The notes beneath the pieces are model-generated. The model did no database searches and was not told the origin of the DNA. It saw only the letters and a program-made list of their open reading frames with translations. Shown here piece after piece: positions 41,067-50,711 of a DNA stretch of 64,000 nucleotides. Origin of the DNA: Flavobacteriales bacterium (GTDB taxonomy: Bacteria; Bacteroidota; Bacteroidia; UBA10329); the NCBI GenBank assembly GCA_016124845.1, contig WGMW01000038.1, positions 1-64,000 of the forward strand. Reading direction: 5' to 3'. Made by a program: the position numbers and the translations under genes. Numbering within the stretch: position 1 is the stretch's first letter; every line of letters begins with the position of its first letter.

Positions 41067-41083
41067 AATATCGACAAACGACA
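41067..41083 (+). promoter_or_regulatory. 17-bp element upstream of phosphatase gene 2
   Basis: AATATCGACAAACGACA, 75 bases before the ATG, followed by TTAAG (41098) and GTAAC (41106). It matches the element at 38838 exactly. Confidence 0.5.
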
Positions 41084-41141
41084 TCACCTTTTCTCCGTTA
41101 AGACAGTAACTTAATGTTATCAACCTCTTGCATAATATATC

Positions 41142-44100
41142 ATGGATAAAGATGTCCTGAAAATTCTACTACTGGAAGATAACGAGTATGATGCAAAGCT
41201 TGTAGCTGACCACTTGGAACAATCTGAATTTCGCTTCAAACTAAAACACGTTACGGATCGAAAGCACTTTTTAGAAGCCTTGCACAAGTGGAAGCCAGAT
41301 CTGATACTCAGTGATTTCAATCTTCCTGACTATACAGGTGTAGAAGCGTTTAAAGAGATGAAGAAAAAGGGTCATCGAATTCCTTTTATTCTTTTAACGG
41401 GCACGCTGGATGATAAACTAACCGCTGAACTGACCAAAAATCACATTGATGATTACCTGTTAAAAGATAGACTATCGCGCTTGCCTTTGGCGATACAAAA
41501 GGTTTTTGACCACCATGTTTCGGACACTCAAATAGATGTGTTCAGGGAATCGGCATTGATGTCTGAGCAGAAGTACAAGCTGCTTACGGAATCCTCTACG
41601 GATGTCATCTCCATACACAGCATTGAGGGAGTCTATTCCTACTGTTCTCCCGCCTGTAAAGAAACCCTTGGATTTACGGTTGATGAGCTTCTGGGTCAGG
41701 ACATCTTTGAATATGTTCACCCAGATGATGTTGCAGAACTGACCCAGAAACTCAATACACTTATCAAGAAGGGAATCAAAGCTTCAACAACCTTCCGTTT
41801 TCAAAAAAAAGACGGGACCTATAGTTGGATGGAAGGGGTTGCCCTACCCATTCGTGACAATGGTTCGGAAACGACATCGAATATGATGGTGGTGCTTCGC
41901 GACATCAGCGAACGAAAACATGCTGAACTGGAGGCACAGGAGCAGCGCGAATTGATCGAACGTATTTATGCAGCTTCGTTAGATGCGGTGGTTATAATAG
42001 ATAAGGAGGGGATCATTACCAAGTGGGATGCAAAAGCAGAAGCACTTTTCGGCTGGGATGAAGCAGAGGTCAAGGACAGACGATTGTCCGAAACAATCAT
42101 CCCAGAGCGCCATCGTACTGCCCATGAGCAAGGTATGAAACACTACCTCAAAACAGGAGAAGGCCCCGTTCTGAACAGAACCATTGAGGTCAATGCCTTG
42201 AAGAAAGATGGGACAGAGATCGATGTTTCCTTAAGCATCACCCCCTCGCAGTTGAACGGGGAGCCGCATTTTATCGGATTTATCCGTGATGTATCTGAAC
42301 GTAAACGGGCTGAAAAACAACGCGAGTTCGACAAAAGCAACCTCAGATCCCTCATTAACAATACCAAAGACCGCATGTGGAGTGTGGATAGAAATTACAG
42401 GTTGATCACATGCAATCAGCGTTTTGAGGAGGTCATGAAAGCATATTCTGGGCAGGAGTTGAAAGCGGGTGACAATGTTTTGTCGGGGATTATGTCGGCA
42501 GAGCAATCCGAATATTTCAAGACACTCTATGAACGAGCCTTCTCAGGGGAAACATTTACTGAGGTGATTCATGCAGATGCTCCCGTTCAGCGCTGGTCAG
42601 AGATCTCCTGTTATCCAATATGGCAGAACGACAAGGTAATAGGCACGGCCTGCTACTCGCGAGACATTACTGAAAAATTACGGGCGGAAAAAGAACTCAA
42701 GCATAGTGAAAGACGATTGAAAGAGGCGCAAGCCATTGCCCACGTGGGCAGTTGGGAACTGAGCTTTGCCACGGGTGTTGCCATTTGGTCCGAGGAGGCC
42801 TGTAGGATATACGGCCTGAATACTGAAGAGACCGAACAGTCTTATGAAAGTTGGTTGTCCTTTATCCATCCTGATGACCTGAAATTTGTACAGGAAAGTA
42901 TTGACCGATCGAATGAAACCTTTAGCGATACGGTTATGGATCACCGAATTGTTCGAAAGGACGGTACGGTCAGGCACATTCATGCCACCACGAAGTTTGA
43001 CTTTGACGAGCAGGGGAAGCCAGTCGGTCTGTATGGAACTACCCATGATATTACCGAACAAAAACTTGCCGAAAAGAAAACCAGGGATAGTGAGTATGGT
43101 CTTAAGATGGCTCAGGCCATTGCGCATGTGGGCAGCTGGGAGGTGGATATGAAAAATGGTCTTGTCCAGAAATGGTCAGATGAGCTCTTCAACATCTATG
43201 GCCTTGACAACGAATCGGAAAGGACATTGGATCTGTTTTTGTCGGTCATTCACCCAGAAGATGCTGTATTTGTAACGCAAAGCGTTTCGGAGACTTTTGA
43301 GACGTTGAAGGATACCGTTTTCGATTATCGGGTCATTCGGAAATCGGACGGTGCCCGGCGCCATTGCCATTCAGAAACCCGATTTGACTTTGACAGTCAG
43401 GGAAAGCCGATACGCCTATACGGAATTGTGCAGGATGTAACGGAGCTTAAACTGGCCCAACAGCAATTGGAAAAGACCTTGGCCGAGTTGGAAGACCGTG
43501 TGGAGGAACGTACTCAAGAACTGGCAGAAAAAAACAAGGACATCCTCGACAGCATTGAATATTCAAAACACATACAGCAGGCCATTTTGCCGAAGATCGA
43601 AGACTGTCAGAAGATATTCCCCGACTCGTTTGTACTGTGGATGCCGCGGGATGTTGTAAGTGGCGATTTTCTGTGGTGTCATTTTGATGAGCAATATGAT
43701 TTTGTGGCTGTAGCAGATTGTACAGGCCATGGCGTTCCAGGGGCGTTGATGAGCATCATTGCCAACCAACTGCTGGAAAGGGTGGTTGCCAATTATAGGT
43801 TTACCCGACCCAGAGACATCCTATTTCATTTGAATGAGGCCGTGATCGCGGCCCTGCAACAGGAAACAGGCATTGTAAAGGACGGAATGGACATTGCGTT
43901 GTGCCGCGTAGATAGGATCAACAACAGGTTGGTGTTTGCAGGCGCGAACCTATCACTATTTCATTATGACGGCAGCCAGTTGAATGAACTGAAGGGCAGC
44001 CGACACGGCATTGGTGGAATAGTTACCGGTAGTGGACTGAAGCGTTTTGCTGAAACGGAGATCCCGTTCAAAAAAGGTGACCGCATCTATCTCAGTTCCG

Positions 44101-44291
44101 ATGGTTACTATTCTCAGTTCGGTGGTGAGAACGGAAAAAAGATGATGAAAAAGAACATGGCCAAGCATTTTTCCAATGCTGCCGAACACCCTATATCTGA
44201 ACAACAACAGCTATTAAAGGAGTATTACCAAACTTGGCAAAAGGATGAGATACAAATTGATGATGTTCTTGTACTGGGAATTCAGCTTTGA
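41142..44291 (+). CDS. Receiver-(PAS)5-PP2C phosphatase 2
   Basis: A 1049-residue cytoplasmic protein. The receiver has Asp58 (SDFNLPDYTG). Five PAS domains lie at about 140-255, 265-390, 395-510, 520-640 and 645-765. The fourth and fifth are a recent-looking duplicate pair (both contain AQAIAHVGSWE). A coiled coil (EDRVEERTQELAEKNKDILDS) leads to the PP2C domain with SGDFLW, ADCTGHGVPGALM and IQIDDVLVLG. In the DGxxDQFGG motif Asp is replaced by Ser (SDGYYSQFGG). That may weaken but need not abolish activity. It follows phosphatase 1 in the same orientation. Confidence 0.88.
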   Translation: MDKDVLKILLLEDNEYDAKLVADHLEQSEFRFKLKHVTDRKHFLEALHKWKPDLILSDFNLPDYTGVEAFKEMKKKGHRIPFILLTGTLDDKLTAELTKNHIDDYLLKDRLSRLPLAIQKVFDHHVSDTQIDVFRESALMSEQKYKLLTESSTDVISIHSIEGVYSYCSPACKETLGFTVDELLGQDIFEYVHPDDVAELTQKLNTLIKKGIKASTTFRFQKKDGTYSWMEGVALPIRDNGSETTSNMMVVLRDISERKHAELEAQEQRELIERIYAASLDAVVIIDKEGIITKWDAKAEALFGWDEAEVKDRRLSETIIPERHRTAHEQGMKHYLKTGEGPVLNRTIEVNALKKDGTEIDVSLSITPSQLNGEPHFIGFIRDVSERKRAEKQREFDKSNLRSLINNTKDRMWSVDRNYRLITCNQRFEEVMKAYSGQELKAGDNVLSGIMSAEQSEYFKTLYERAFSGETFTEVIHADAPVQRWSEISCYPIWQNDKVIGTACYSRDITEKLRAEKELKHSERRLKEAQAIAHVGSWELSFATGVAIWSEEACRIYGLNTEETEQSYESWLSFIHPDDLKFVQESIDRSNETFSDTVMDHRIVRKDGTVRHIHATTKFDFDEQGKPVGLYGTTHDITEQKLAEKKTRDSEYGLKMAQAIAHVGSWEVDMKNGLVQKWSDELFNIYGLDNESERTLDLFLSVIHPEDAVFVTQSVSETFETLKDTVFDYRVIRKSDGARRHCHSETRFDFDSQGKPIRLYGIVQDVTELKLAQQQLEKTLAELEDRVEERTQELAEKNKDILDSIEYSKHIQQAILPKIEDCQKIFPDSFVLWMPRDVVSGDFLWCHFDEQYDFVAVADCTGHGVPGALMSIIANQLLERVVANYRFTRPRDILFHLNEAVIAALQQETGIVKDGMDIALCRVDRINNRLVFAGANLSLFHYDGSQLNELKGSRHGIGGIVTGSGLKRFAETEIPFKKGDRIYLSSDGYYSQFGGENGKKMMKKNMAKHFSNAAEHPISEQQQLLKEYYQTWQKDEIQIDDVLVLGIQL

Positions 44292-44373
44292 AGCTGAACC
44301 GCAGATTTCAACACTACTATGTTGAAGAGTATCGAAATTCCGTTGCCCCAATTGCATGTATTCTGTACATTTA

Positions 44374-44400
44374 GGGGTATTGAACAACCCCAATCAATAC
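44374..44400 (+). promoter_or_regulatory. Overlapping alternative hairpins upstream of cheR
   Basis: GGGGT pairs with ACCCC (44374/44387), and GTATTGA pairs with TCAATAC (44377/44394). The two stems share bases and cannot form together, as in an attenuator. No T-run follows, so this is only a candidate. Confidence 0.25.
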
Positions 44401-44574
44401 ATTGAATCTTAGGAACTTTGAACTGTATCAATAAACTGGGAACTCTTGGAATGCTACCGTGAAATTGGAATTGAGAAGTAAGATTGTTTTCCCCTTGAGT
44501 TATTGTTGACGAGACCATCAGGTCCGTTTGCATTTTGGTTTCCGATACAGCCAATGTTCGCAAAATGAACTGGC

Positions 44575-45426
44575 GTGAACGGATTATCTGATATTGATTC
44601 GAATGCCGTGACCACGGTCGATCTGGAGATCGAGCTGTTGCTGGAAGCGGTTTTCCGAAAATATGGCTACGATTTCCGTGAGTATTCCAAGGCACACGTG
44701 AAACGAAGGGTTCTCAGCCGTTTGCGCCTCAGCCGAATAGAGAGCGTAAGCATGATGCAGCATCTGGTATTGCATGATGCGGATTTTGCAGCACTTCTAC
44801 TCAAGGATCTGAGCATCAACGTAACAGAAATGTTCCGTGACCCGAACTTTTACAAGGCCATCAGAGAGACAGTGGTCCCCATCCTCAAAACATGGTCATA
44901 CATTAAATTGTGGCATGCAGGATGCAGCACGGGCGAAGAGGTCTATTCCATGGCCATTCTGCTTAAGGAAGAAGGACTGTATGATCGGACACAGATCTAT
45001 GCCACCGACTTCAACCATCATGTTCTTAAGCATGCCAAAGAGGGTATTTACCCTGCGGAACTGATGAAAAAGTACGCGAAGAATTACCAAGATTCTGGGG
45101 CAAAAGGCTCTTTTTCAGACTACTACCATGCGCAGTACGATTCGGCCATTATGGATGCCTCATTGAAGAAGAATATCGTGTGGGCCAACCACAACTTGGT
45201 GACCGATAGTGATTTCGCAGAAACCCAGATGGTGGTGTGCCGCAATGTGCTCATCTATTTCAATAAAGAACTACAGAATAAGGTACACGGACTGTTTCAC
45301 AACAGTTTGGTGAACGGTGGCATCCTCTGCTTGGGAAATAAGGAAAGTCTGCAATTCTCGGAGTACCAATCTCATTTCGATGTATTGGACAAGAAGCAGA
45401 AGATCTATAAGAAGAAGTACAGATGA
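44575..45426 (+). CDS. cheR: CheR-type protein-glutamate methyltransferase
   Basis: A 283-residue methyltransferase of the CheR family. The N-terminal helical domain (VFRKYGYDFREYSKAHVKRRVLSRL) and the AdoMet-binding GCSTGEEVYS (Gly116-Glu122) are typical, as are INVTEMFRDP and CRNVLIYFN. It methylates Glu side chains on receptor-type helices. It starts at GTG, because the upstream ATG frame closes at once. It begins a six-gene unit running to the third phosphatase and overlaps cheB by four bases (ATGA). No chemoreceptor, CheA or CheW gene is in the window. Confidence 0.88.
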   Translation: MNGLSDIDSNAVTTVDLEIELLLEAVFRKYGYDFREYSKAHVKRRVLSRLRLSRIESVSMMQHLVLHDADFAALLLKDLSINVTEMFRDPNFYKAIRETVVPILKTWSYIKLWHAGCSTGEEVYSMAILLKEEGLYDRTQIYATDFNHHVLKHAKEGIYPAELMKKYAKNYQDSGAKGSFSDYYHAQYDSAIMDASLKKNIVWANHNLVTDSDFAETQMVVCRNVLIYFNKELQNKVHGLFHNSLVNGGILCLGNKESLQFSEYQSHFDVLDKKQKIYKKKYR

Positions 45427-46016
45427 ACGGGCAGGTAACATATCAGGCCATCGTGCTGGGTGCTTCCGCTGGAGGAATGGCGGTTGTGAAGAATCTGGTC
45501 ACCTCCCTGCCAAAGGATTTTTCTATGGCCTTGCTCATCGTTCAGCACATAGGAGATACTTCTGATGGAATTTGGGCGCAACTGCTGAACGACAAAAGTC
45601 AGGTTTTTGTAAAAGAGGCAGACGAAAAGGAGTCTGTGAAGGAAGGAACCGTGTATCTGGCACCAGCCAATTATCATCTTCTCGTTGAACCCGACCATAC
45701 GTTGACGCTAACGGTTGATGAGCGGGTAAACTATGCACGTCCATCCATTGATGTGCTGTTTGAAACGGCCGCTGAAGCGTATGGCAAACACCTTATTGGT
45801 ATTGTTTGCACGGGAGGAAACTTCGATGGCGCCAAAGGACTCGCCTACATCAAAGAAAAGGGAGGATTGACCATTGTGCAGGATCCTGAGACAGCCGAAA
45901 CCCCTGCCATGCCCAAGGCCGCCTTGCAGGCAACCGAGGTAGACCACGTGCTGAACATGCAGGACATCACCGAACTGTTACTTCAAATAGACCATCAACA
46001 ATCAAAGAGCAAATGA
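45423..46016 (+). CDS. cheB: CheB-type methylesterase without receiver domain
   Basis: A 197-residue CheB catalytic domain. The triad is present: Ser15 in GASAGG, His42 in IVQHIG and Asp135 in GNFDGAKG. CheB removes methyl esters (or deamidates Gln) on receptor helices. Unlike standard CheB there is no N-terminal receiver domain, so activity cannot be switched by its own phosphorylation. It overlaps cheR and the downstream kinase gene by four bases each (ATGA), implying coupled translation. Confidence 0.87.
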   Translation: MNGQVTYQAIVLGASAGGMAVVKNLVTSLPKDFSMALLIVQHIGDTSDGIWAQLLNDKSQVFVKEADEKESVKEGTVYLAPANYHLLVEPDHTLTLTVDERVNYARPSIDVLFETAAEAYGKHLIGIVCTGGNFDGAKGLAYIKEKGGLTIVQDPETAETPAMPKAALQATEVDHVLNMQDITELLLQIDHQQSKSK

Positions 46017-49000
46017 ATTTTAGGATAGATACACTTGGTAAGAAAATCGGACTGGGTTACCTCATGATGGCCGTTACCCTTTCGATTGCCGTGCTCATTA
46101 CTATCGGTCAGGTCAAAGATGTCAATTCGTTGTCCTCGTTTCTCAAAGATCAGCGTCAACCATCTTCTCGGGCAGACCTGGAATTGATGAATGGCATCAA
46201 TCATAGCATTGCATCGCTACGTGGCTGGATCCTATTAAAGCGTGATACCTTTAAAAGGGAGCGGCAAATTGCCTGGAAAGAAGAGATACGTGAATCGATC
46301 GGGCAAATGGACAACCTTTCTATGAGTTGGACCAATGCAGAGAATACGAGGCGTCTTTCGGTCTTGAAACCGATGATCGACCAGTTGGACATCTACCAGC
46401 AACAGGTTGAAGATATTGCCTTGACCGATCAAGACTCTGCCGTGGCGCTGATGGACACAAAGGTACTCCCGCTCAACAAGGAAATTCGAGGCGTACTGGA
46501 TGAACTCATGGATGATCATGAGCGACTCATGTTGGCGGATTTCGAAACGATAAACAACCGAATTGGTCTTCTCTCAAACATTGAATGGCTTTTACTTGCA
46601 GTTGGCATTTTCATAAGTGGTTTACTGGCATGGCTGATCACAGGATCCATTACAAGACCTGTGGCAAATGCGGTTGCAGTGGCACAGAACATCGGAGCTG
46701 GAGATCTGAACACGGATGTGAACGTGGAAGGCTCGAGGGAACTGGAAACATTGGGCGGTGCCCTTGTTGAAATGCGGGATTCATTGAAGCAAAAGACCGC
46801 AGAGGCCGACCGTTACGAATGGTTAAGCACGGGGCAGAACAAACTCAATGAGGCCATGCGGGGTGATTTAGATGTCAAAGACCTTTCGAACGCCATTGTT
46901 GCCTTCCTATGTAATTACGTAAAAGCATCCATCGGAAGTGTTTACCTGATAAATGATGCAGGCAATGAGCTCGCACTTGCGGGGCAATATGCACTTGAAA
47001 ATGAGAAGGCAAACAAGCGCTTCAAACTTGGTGAAGGACTCATTGGCCAAGTTGCAAAAGATCGGCAAACCGTATCGGTCTCAGAGTTGACGGAAGAGGA
47101 TATCCGCGTGCGTTCGTCTCTGTTGGATGCTCTGCCAAGGAGTGTTGTTGTGGTGCCGTTTCTGTTTGAAGGAAACGTGTTGGGGGTTGTGGAACTTGGA
47201 AAGTTCGATGATTTCAATTCTACACAACAGGAATTCTTGGAATCGAACATGGAAGCGATAGGCATTGCGCTGAACTCTGCCATTGCACGCACCAAGATCC
47301 GAGAATTGCTTGAAGAAACCCAACGGCAAAGTGAAGAATTGCAGCAGCAACAGGAAGAACTGCAGCAGAGCAATGAAGAGCTGGAGGAACAGACACAAAA
47401 ACTGAAAGAACAACAGGAAGAACTTCAGGCCGCCAACGAGGAATTGGAAGAGCAGACACAGATCGTAGAAGAGAAGAACCGAGGTCTTGAAGCAGCAAGA
47501 ACCGACATTGAACTGAAGGCCAAGCAACTGGAAGTGAGCAGTAAGTATAAGAGTGAGTTTCTGGCCAACATGAGCCACGAACTGCGCACCCCGCTGAACA
47601 GCCTGTTGATCCTATCTAACGACCTGGCCGCCAACAAGGAAGGTAACCTGAACGAAGAACAGATTGAAAGTGCACAGATCGTATCAAAAAGCGGTTACGA
47701 CCTGCTCAACCTGATCAATGAGATCCTGGATCTGAGCAAGATTGAGGCTGGCAAGATGGATCTGAATCTCAATGAGACGGTTGTTTCGGAGATTGCTGAA
47801 GACATTAAACGGAACTTTAAGCGCTCAGCAGAAGAAAAGGGTCTTGTGCTGAACGTTGAGGTGGACGGTGCTCTTCCTGCAAAGATCAATACAGATCGAC
47901 AGCGTCTCGATCAGATCATCAAGAACATGATAAGCAATGCCATCAAGTTCACCGATAACGGGTCGGTAACGGTCAACCTGCAACGTGATGCTGGAGATCA
48001 GTTGGCCATTTCTGTGAAAGACACGGGCATCGGTATTCCGAAAGATAAACTCGATGTCGTGTTCGAGGCGTTCCAACAGGCAGATGGCGGAACTTCGCGC
48101 AAGTACGGAGGAACGGGTCTGGGGCTTTCCATATCGCGAGAACTGGCCAAACTCTTGGGAGGCCGTATTACACTAAGAAGTGTTGTGGGCGAGGGTTCCA
48201 CATTCACGTTGATCATTCCGCTGAATGCGGTGGAGAAACCCGTGCAACAGGCGTCAGCACCTGTTTCGGAGCCTTTCGCCAAACCAATGCTGCAAAAGGA
48301 AAGTAAATTCCTCAACTACCCGACCATTGCAGACGATCGGGAGAATATCGGATCTGACGACCATGTCATTCTCATTATTGAAGACGATATGGATTTTGCC
48401 AAGGTCTTGGCGCATCAGGCCAAGGAAAAAGGATTCAAATTTTTGAGTGCTTCCACAGGCGAGGACGGTCTGAAACTGGCTGAAATGTTCTTTCCAGTGG
48501 CCATTATACTGGACATGGAACTTCCAGGGGTCAATGGCCACGTGGTGCTGAAAGAACTGAAGAGCACCCCCAACCTGCGGCATATTCCAGTTCACATCAT
48601 CTCCGCAGAAGAAAAAACCTTGGATCCGATCCGCTCGGGCGCAGTTGAGTATCTCACCAAACCCGTTACAAAAGACCAGTTGGACGATGCATTCGGGCGT
48701 ATCGAGGACCTGGCAAGCCGGAAAATGAAGAACCTTCTGGTGATCGAGGACAATGACGACCTGCGAAAGGCCATTGTGAAACTGATCGGAAACGGAGATG
48801 TGAAAAGCTTTGAGGCTGGAACGGCCAAAGAGGCCTTGGATGTGTTCAGCAAGGAAACCGTAGACTGCATTGTGCTGGACATCGGTCTGCCCGACATGAG
48901 CGGTTTTGAACTCATCAAAGAATTAGAGAAACAGTTTGACGGGAGAGTTCCACCGATCATCGTGTATACAGGAAAGGAACTCTCCCGCAAGGAGAATGAA

Positions 49001-49531
49001 GAACTTCAACAATATGCCGAAACCATCATTGTGAAAGGCGTGAAAAGTGAGGAGCGCCTGTTGGATGAAACGGCACTTTTCCTTCACCGAACGGTGAGAA
49101 ACCTGCCAGAGAAAACCCAAAAGGTCATCGCAGGTCTGTATGATAAGGAAACCATGTTCAATGGCAAGAAAGTACTGGTGGTTGATGACGACATGAGGAA
49201 TGTATTTGCCCTAAGCAAGGTTCTGAAGGAAAAAGGACTTGAGATCGTCAAAGCCGAGAACGGTAAGGTAGCATTAGAGGCTTTGGATGGTGAACCTGAC
49301 ATCGACATCGTCCTTATGGACATCATGATGCCTGAAATGGACGGTTATGAGTGCATGCAGGAAATACGCAAACAGAAACGGTTTAAAGACCTACCAATTC
49401 TGGCACTAACAGCCAAGGCCATGAAGGAGGACAGACAGAAATGCATAGACGCTGGCGCCAATGACTACATCACCAAACCCGTTGATGTGGAACGGTTGCT
49501 GTCGCTGATGCGAATTTGGATCAAACGATAA
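46013..49531 (+). CDS. Hybrid histidine kinase with three receiver domains
   Basis: A 1172-residue membrane sensor kinase. Membrane segment 1 lies near residues 11-31, a helical periplasmic domain (CHASE3-like) at 35-185, segment 2 near 188-208, HAMP at 208-262, and GAF at 290-425. A long Gln/Glu-rich coiled coil (430-515) precedes HisKA with His522 (MSHELRTP) and HATPase (to about 745). Three receivers follow with Asp834, Asp956 and Asp1103. The coiled coil repeats EELQQQQEELQQSNEELEEQ and could be the methylation target of the adjoining CheR/CheB; this is inference. The gene is coupled to cheB. Confidence 0.9.
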   Translation: MNFRIDTLGKKIGLGYLMMAVTLSIAVLITIGQVKDVNSLSSFLKDQRQPSSRADLELMNGINHSIASLRGWILLKRDTFKRERQIAWKEEIRESIGQMDNLSMSWTNAENTRRLSVLKPMIDQLDIYQQQVEDIALTDQDSAVALMDTKVLPLNKEIRGVLDELMDDHERLMLADFETINNRIGLLSNIEWLLLAVGIFISGLLAWLITGSITRPVANAVAVAQNIGAGDLNTDVNVEGSRELETLGGALVEMRDSLKQKTAEADRYEWLSTGQNKLNEAMRGDLDVKDLSNAIVAFLCNYVKASIGSVYLINDAGNELALAGQYALENEKANKRFKLGEGLIGQVAKDRQTVSVSELTEEDIRVRSSLLDALPRSVVVVPFLFEGNVLGVVELGKFDDFNSTQQEFLESNMEAIGIALNSAIARTKIRELLEETQRQSEELQQQQEELQQSNEELEEQTQKLKEQQEELQAANEELEEQTQIVEEKNRGLEAARTDIELKAKQLEVSSKYKSEFLANMSHELRTPLNSLLILSNDLAANKEGNLNEEQIESAQIVSKSGYDLLNLINEILDLSKIEAGKMDLNLNETVVSEIAEDIKRNFKRSAEEKGLVLNVEVDGALPAKINTDRQRLDQIIKNMISNAIKFTDNGSVTVNLQRDAGDQLAISVKDTGIGIPKDKLDVVFEAFQQADGGTSRKYGGTGLGLSISRELAKLLGGRITLRSVVGEGSTFTLIIPLNAVEKPVQQASAPVSEPFAKPMLQKESKFLNYPTIADDRENIGSDDHVILIIEDDMDFAKVLAHQAKEKGFKFLSASTGEDGLKLAEMFFPVAIILDMELPGVNGHVVLKELKSTPNLRHIPVHIISAEEKTLDPIRSGAVEYLTKPVTKDQLDDAFGRIEDLASRKMKNLLVIEDNDDLRKAIVKLIGNGDVKSFEAGTAKEALDVFSKETVDCIVLDIGLPDMSGFELIKELEKQFDGRVPPIIVYTGKELSRKENEELQQYAETIIVKGVKSEERLLDETALFLHRTVRNLPEKTQKVIAGLYDKETMFNGKKVLVVDDDMRNVFALSKVLKEKGLEIVKAENGKVALEALDGEPDIDIVLMDIMMPEMDGYECMQEIRKQKRFKDLPILALTAKAMKEDRQKCIDAGANDYITKPVDVERLLSLMRIWIKR

Positions 49532-49539
49532 GTGAAACT

Positions 49540-50706
49540 ATGGGAACTGGAATGATGAAAGAAATGGACGTACCCGAATCGTTAGGTCGCCCGAAGATCC
49601 TGATGGTGGACGACCGTCCTGAAAACCTTGTGGCGCTGGAGCGTTTGCTCAAACAGATGCCTGTTGAACTGTACAGCGCCAACAGCGGTAACGAGGCACT
49701 ACGGCTAACGCTGCATCACGATTTCGCTTTGGCCCTGCTCGATATTCAGATGCCCGAGATGGATGGATATGAGCTTGCCGAGTTCCTACGTTCCGAAGAG
49801 AAGACCGCAAGAATGCCGTTCATTTTCGTGTCGGCCATTTACACGGATCAGATCCACGTGTTCAAAGGTTACGAGAAGGGTGCGTTCAGTTTCATTACCA
49901 AACCATTCGAACCCGTTGTGCTTACAAGCAAGGTCGAATTCTTTGTAGAGAAATACCAGCAGGAACAGCTGCTGATCCATGCCCATCAGTTGCTTGAGCA
50001 ACGGGTAAAGCAGCTCCAAATGGCCAACGAGGAAATGGAATCATTCAGCTACTCTGTATCGCACGACCTACGTGCCCCACTGCGCGCGATAGACGGCTAT
50101 AGTCAGTTCATGCTGAAAAAGTATTCTGAGGGTTTGGATGAGACGGGACAACGCTACTTGACCACCATTGCGGACAATGCCAAAAAGATGGGGCAATTGA
50201 TCGATGACATTCTGGCCTTTTCGAGGCTTGGTAGGCAAGCGCTTTCAAGAAGCACTTTCAACCTGAAGGAAATGGTGACTGAAGTGGTGAAAAACGTAAC
50301 CGAACACGAAGGATATTCCAATGTGACCGTTGAAATCAAAGACCTTCCAGAGGTGGAGGGAGACCATAGCCTTATACGTCAGGTTATCGTCAATCTGGTT
50401 TCCAACGCCATGAAATATTCATCCAAAAAAGACGAACCTAAGGTTGAGGTCGGTCAGACCCAAGAAAATGGCCGAACGATCTTCTATGTAAAAGACAATG
50501 GAGCTGGCTTTGACATGAAGTACTATGACAAGTTGTTCGGGGTATTTCAGCGCTTGCATCATAATGATGAATTCCATGGCAACGGTGTCGGGTTGGCGCT
50601 GGTGAAAAGGATCATTAACCGACACCACGGGGAGATATGGGCCGAGAGCAAACTGCAACAGGGAGCCACTTTTTTCTTTACCTTAAATGAATCAACCTCT
50701 AAATAA
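49540..50706 (+). CDS. Receiver-histidine kinase protein
   Basis: A cytoplasmic protein of about 388 residues. An N-terminal receiver with Asp68 (LLDIQMPEMDG) is joined by a helical linker to HisKA with His175 (SVSHDLRAP) and an HATPase domain (QVIVNLVSNAMKYSSK, GNGVGLALVKRI). This resembles proteins that accept phosphate and then pass it on, or are kinases gated by their receiver. ATG at 49540 is preferred, nine bases after the previous stop; a TTG overlaps that gene. The next gene follows after five bases. Confidence 0.85.
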   Translation: MGTGMMKEMDVPESLGRPKILMVDDRPENLVALERLLKQMPVELYSANSGNEALRLTLHHDFALALLDIQMPEMDGYELAEFLRSEEKTARMPFIFVSAIYTDQIHVFKGYEKGAFSFITKPFEPVVLTSKVEFFVEKYQQEQLLIHAHQLLEQRVKQLQMANEEMESFSYSVSHDLRAPLRAIDGYSQFMLKKYSEGLDETGQRYLTTIADNAKKMGQLIDDILAFSRLGRQALSRSTFNLKEMVTEVVKNVTEHEGYSNVTVEIKDLPEVEGDHSLIRQVIVNLVSNAMKYSSKKDEPKVEVGQTQENGRTIFYVKDNGAGFDMKYYDKLFGVFQRLHHNDEFHGNGVGLALVKRIINRHHGEIWAESKLQQGATFFFTLNESTSK

Positions 50707-50711
50707 TTGAA

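Noticed and set aside
44565-44591. Leader peptide overlapping the cheR start (ATG at 44565)
   Set aside because: An 8-codon frame ending in TGA, with no repeated codon run or hairpin that would indicate attenuation.
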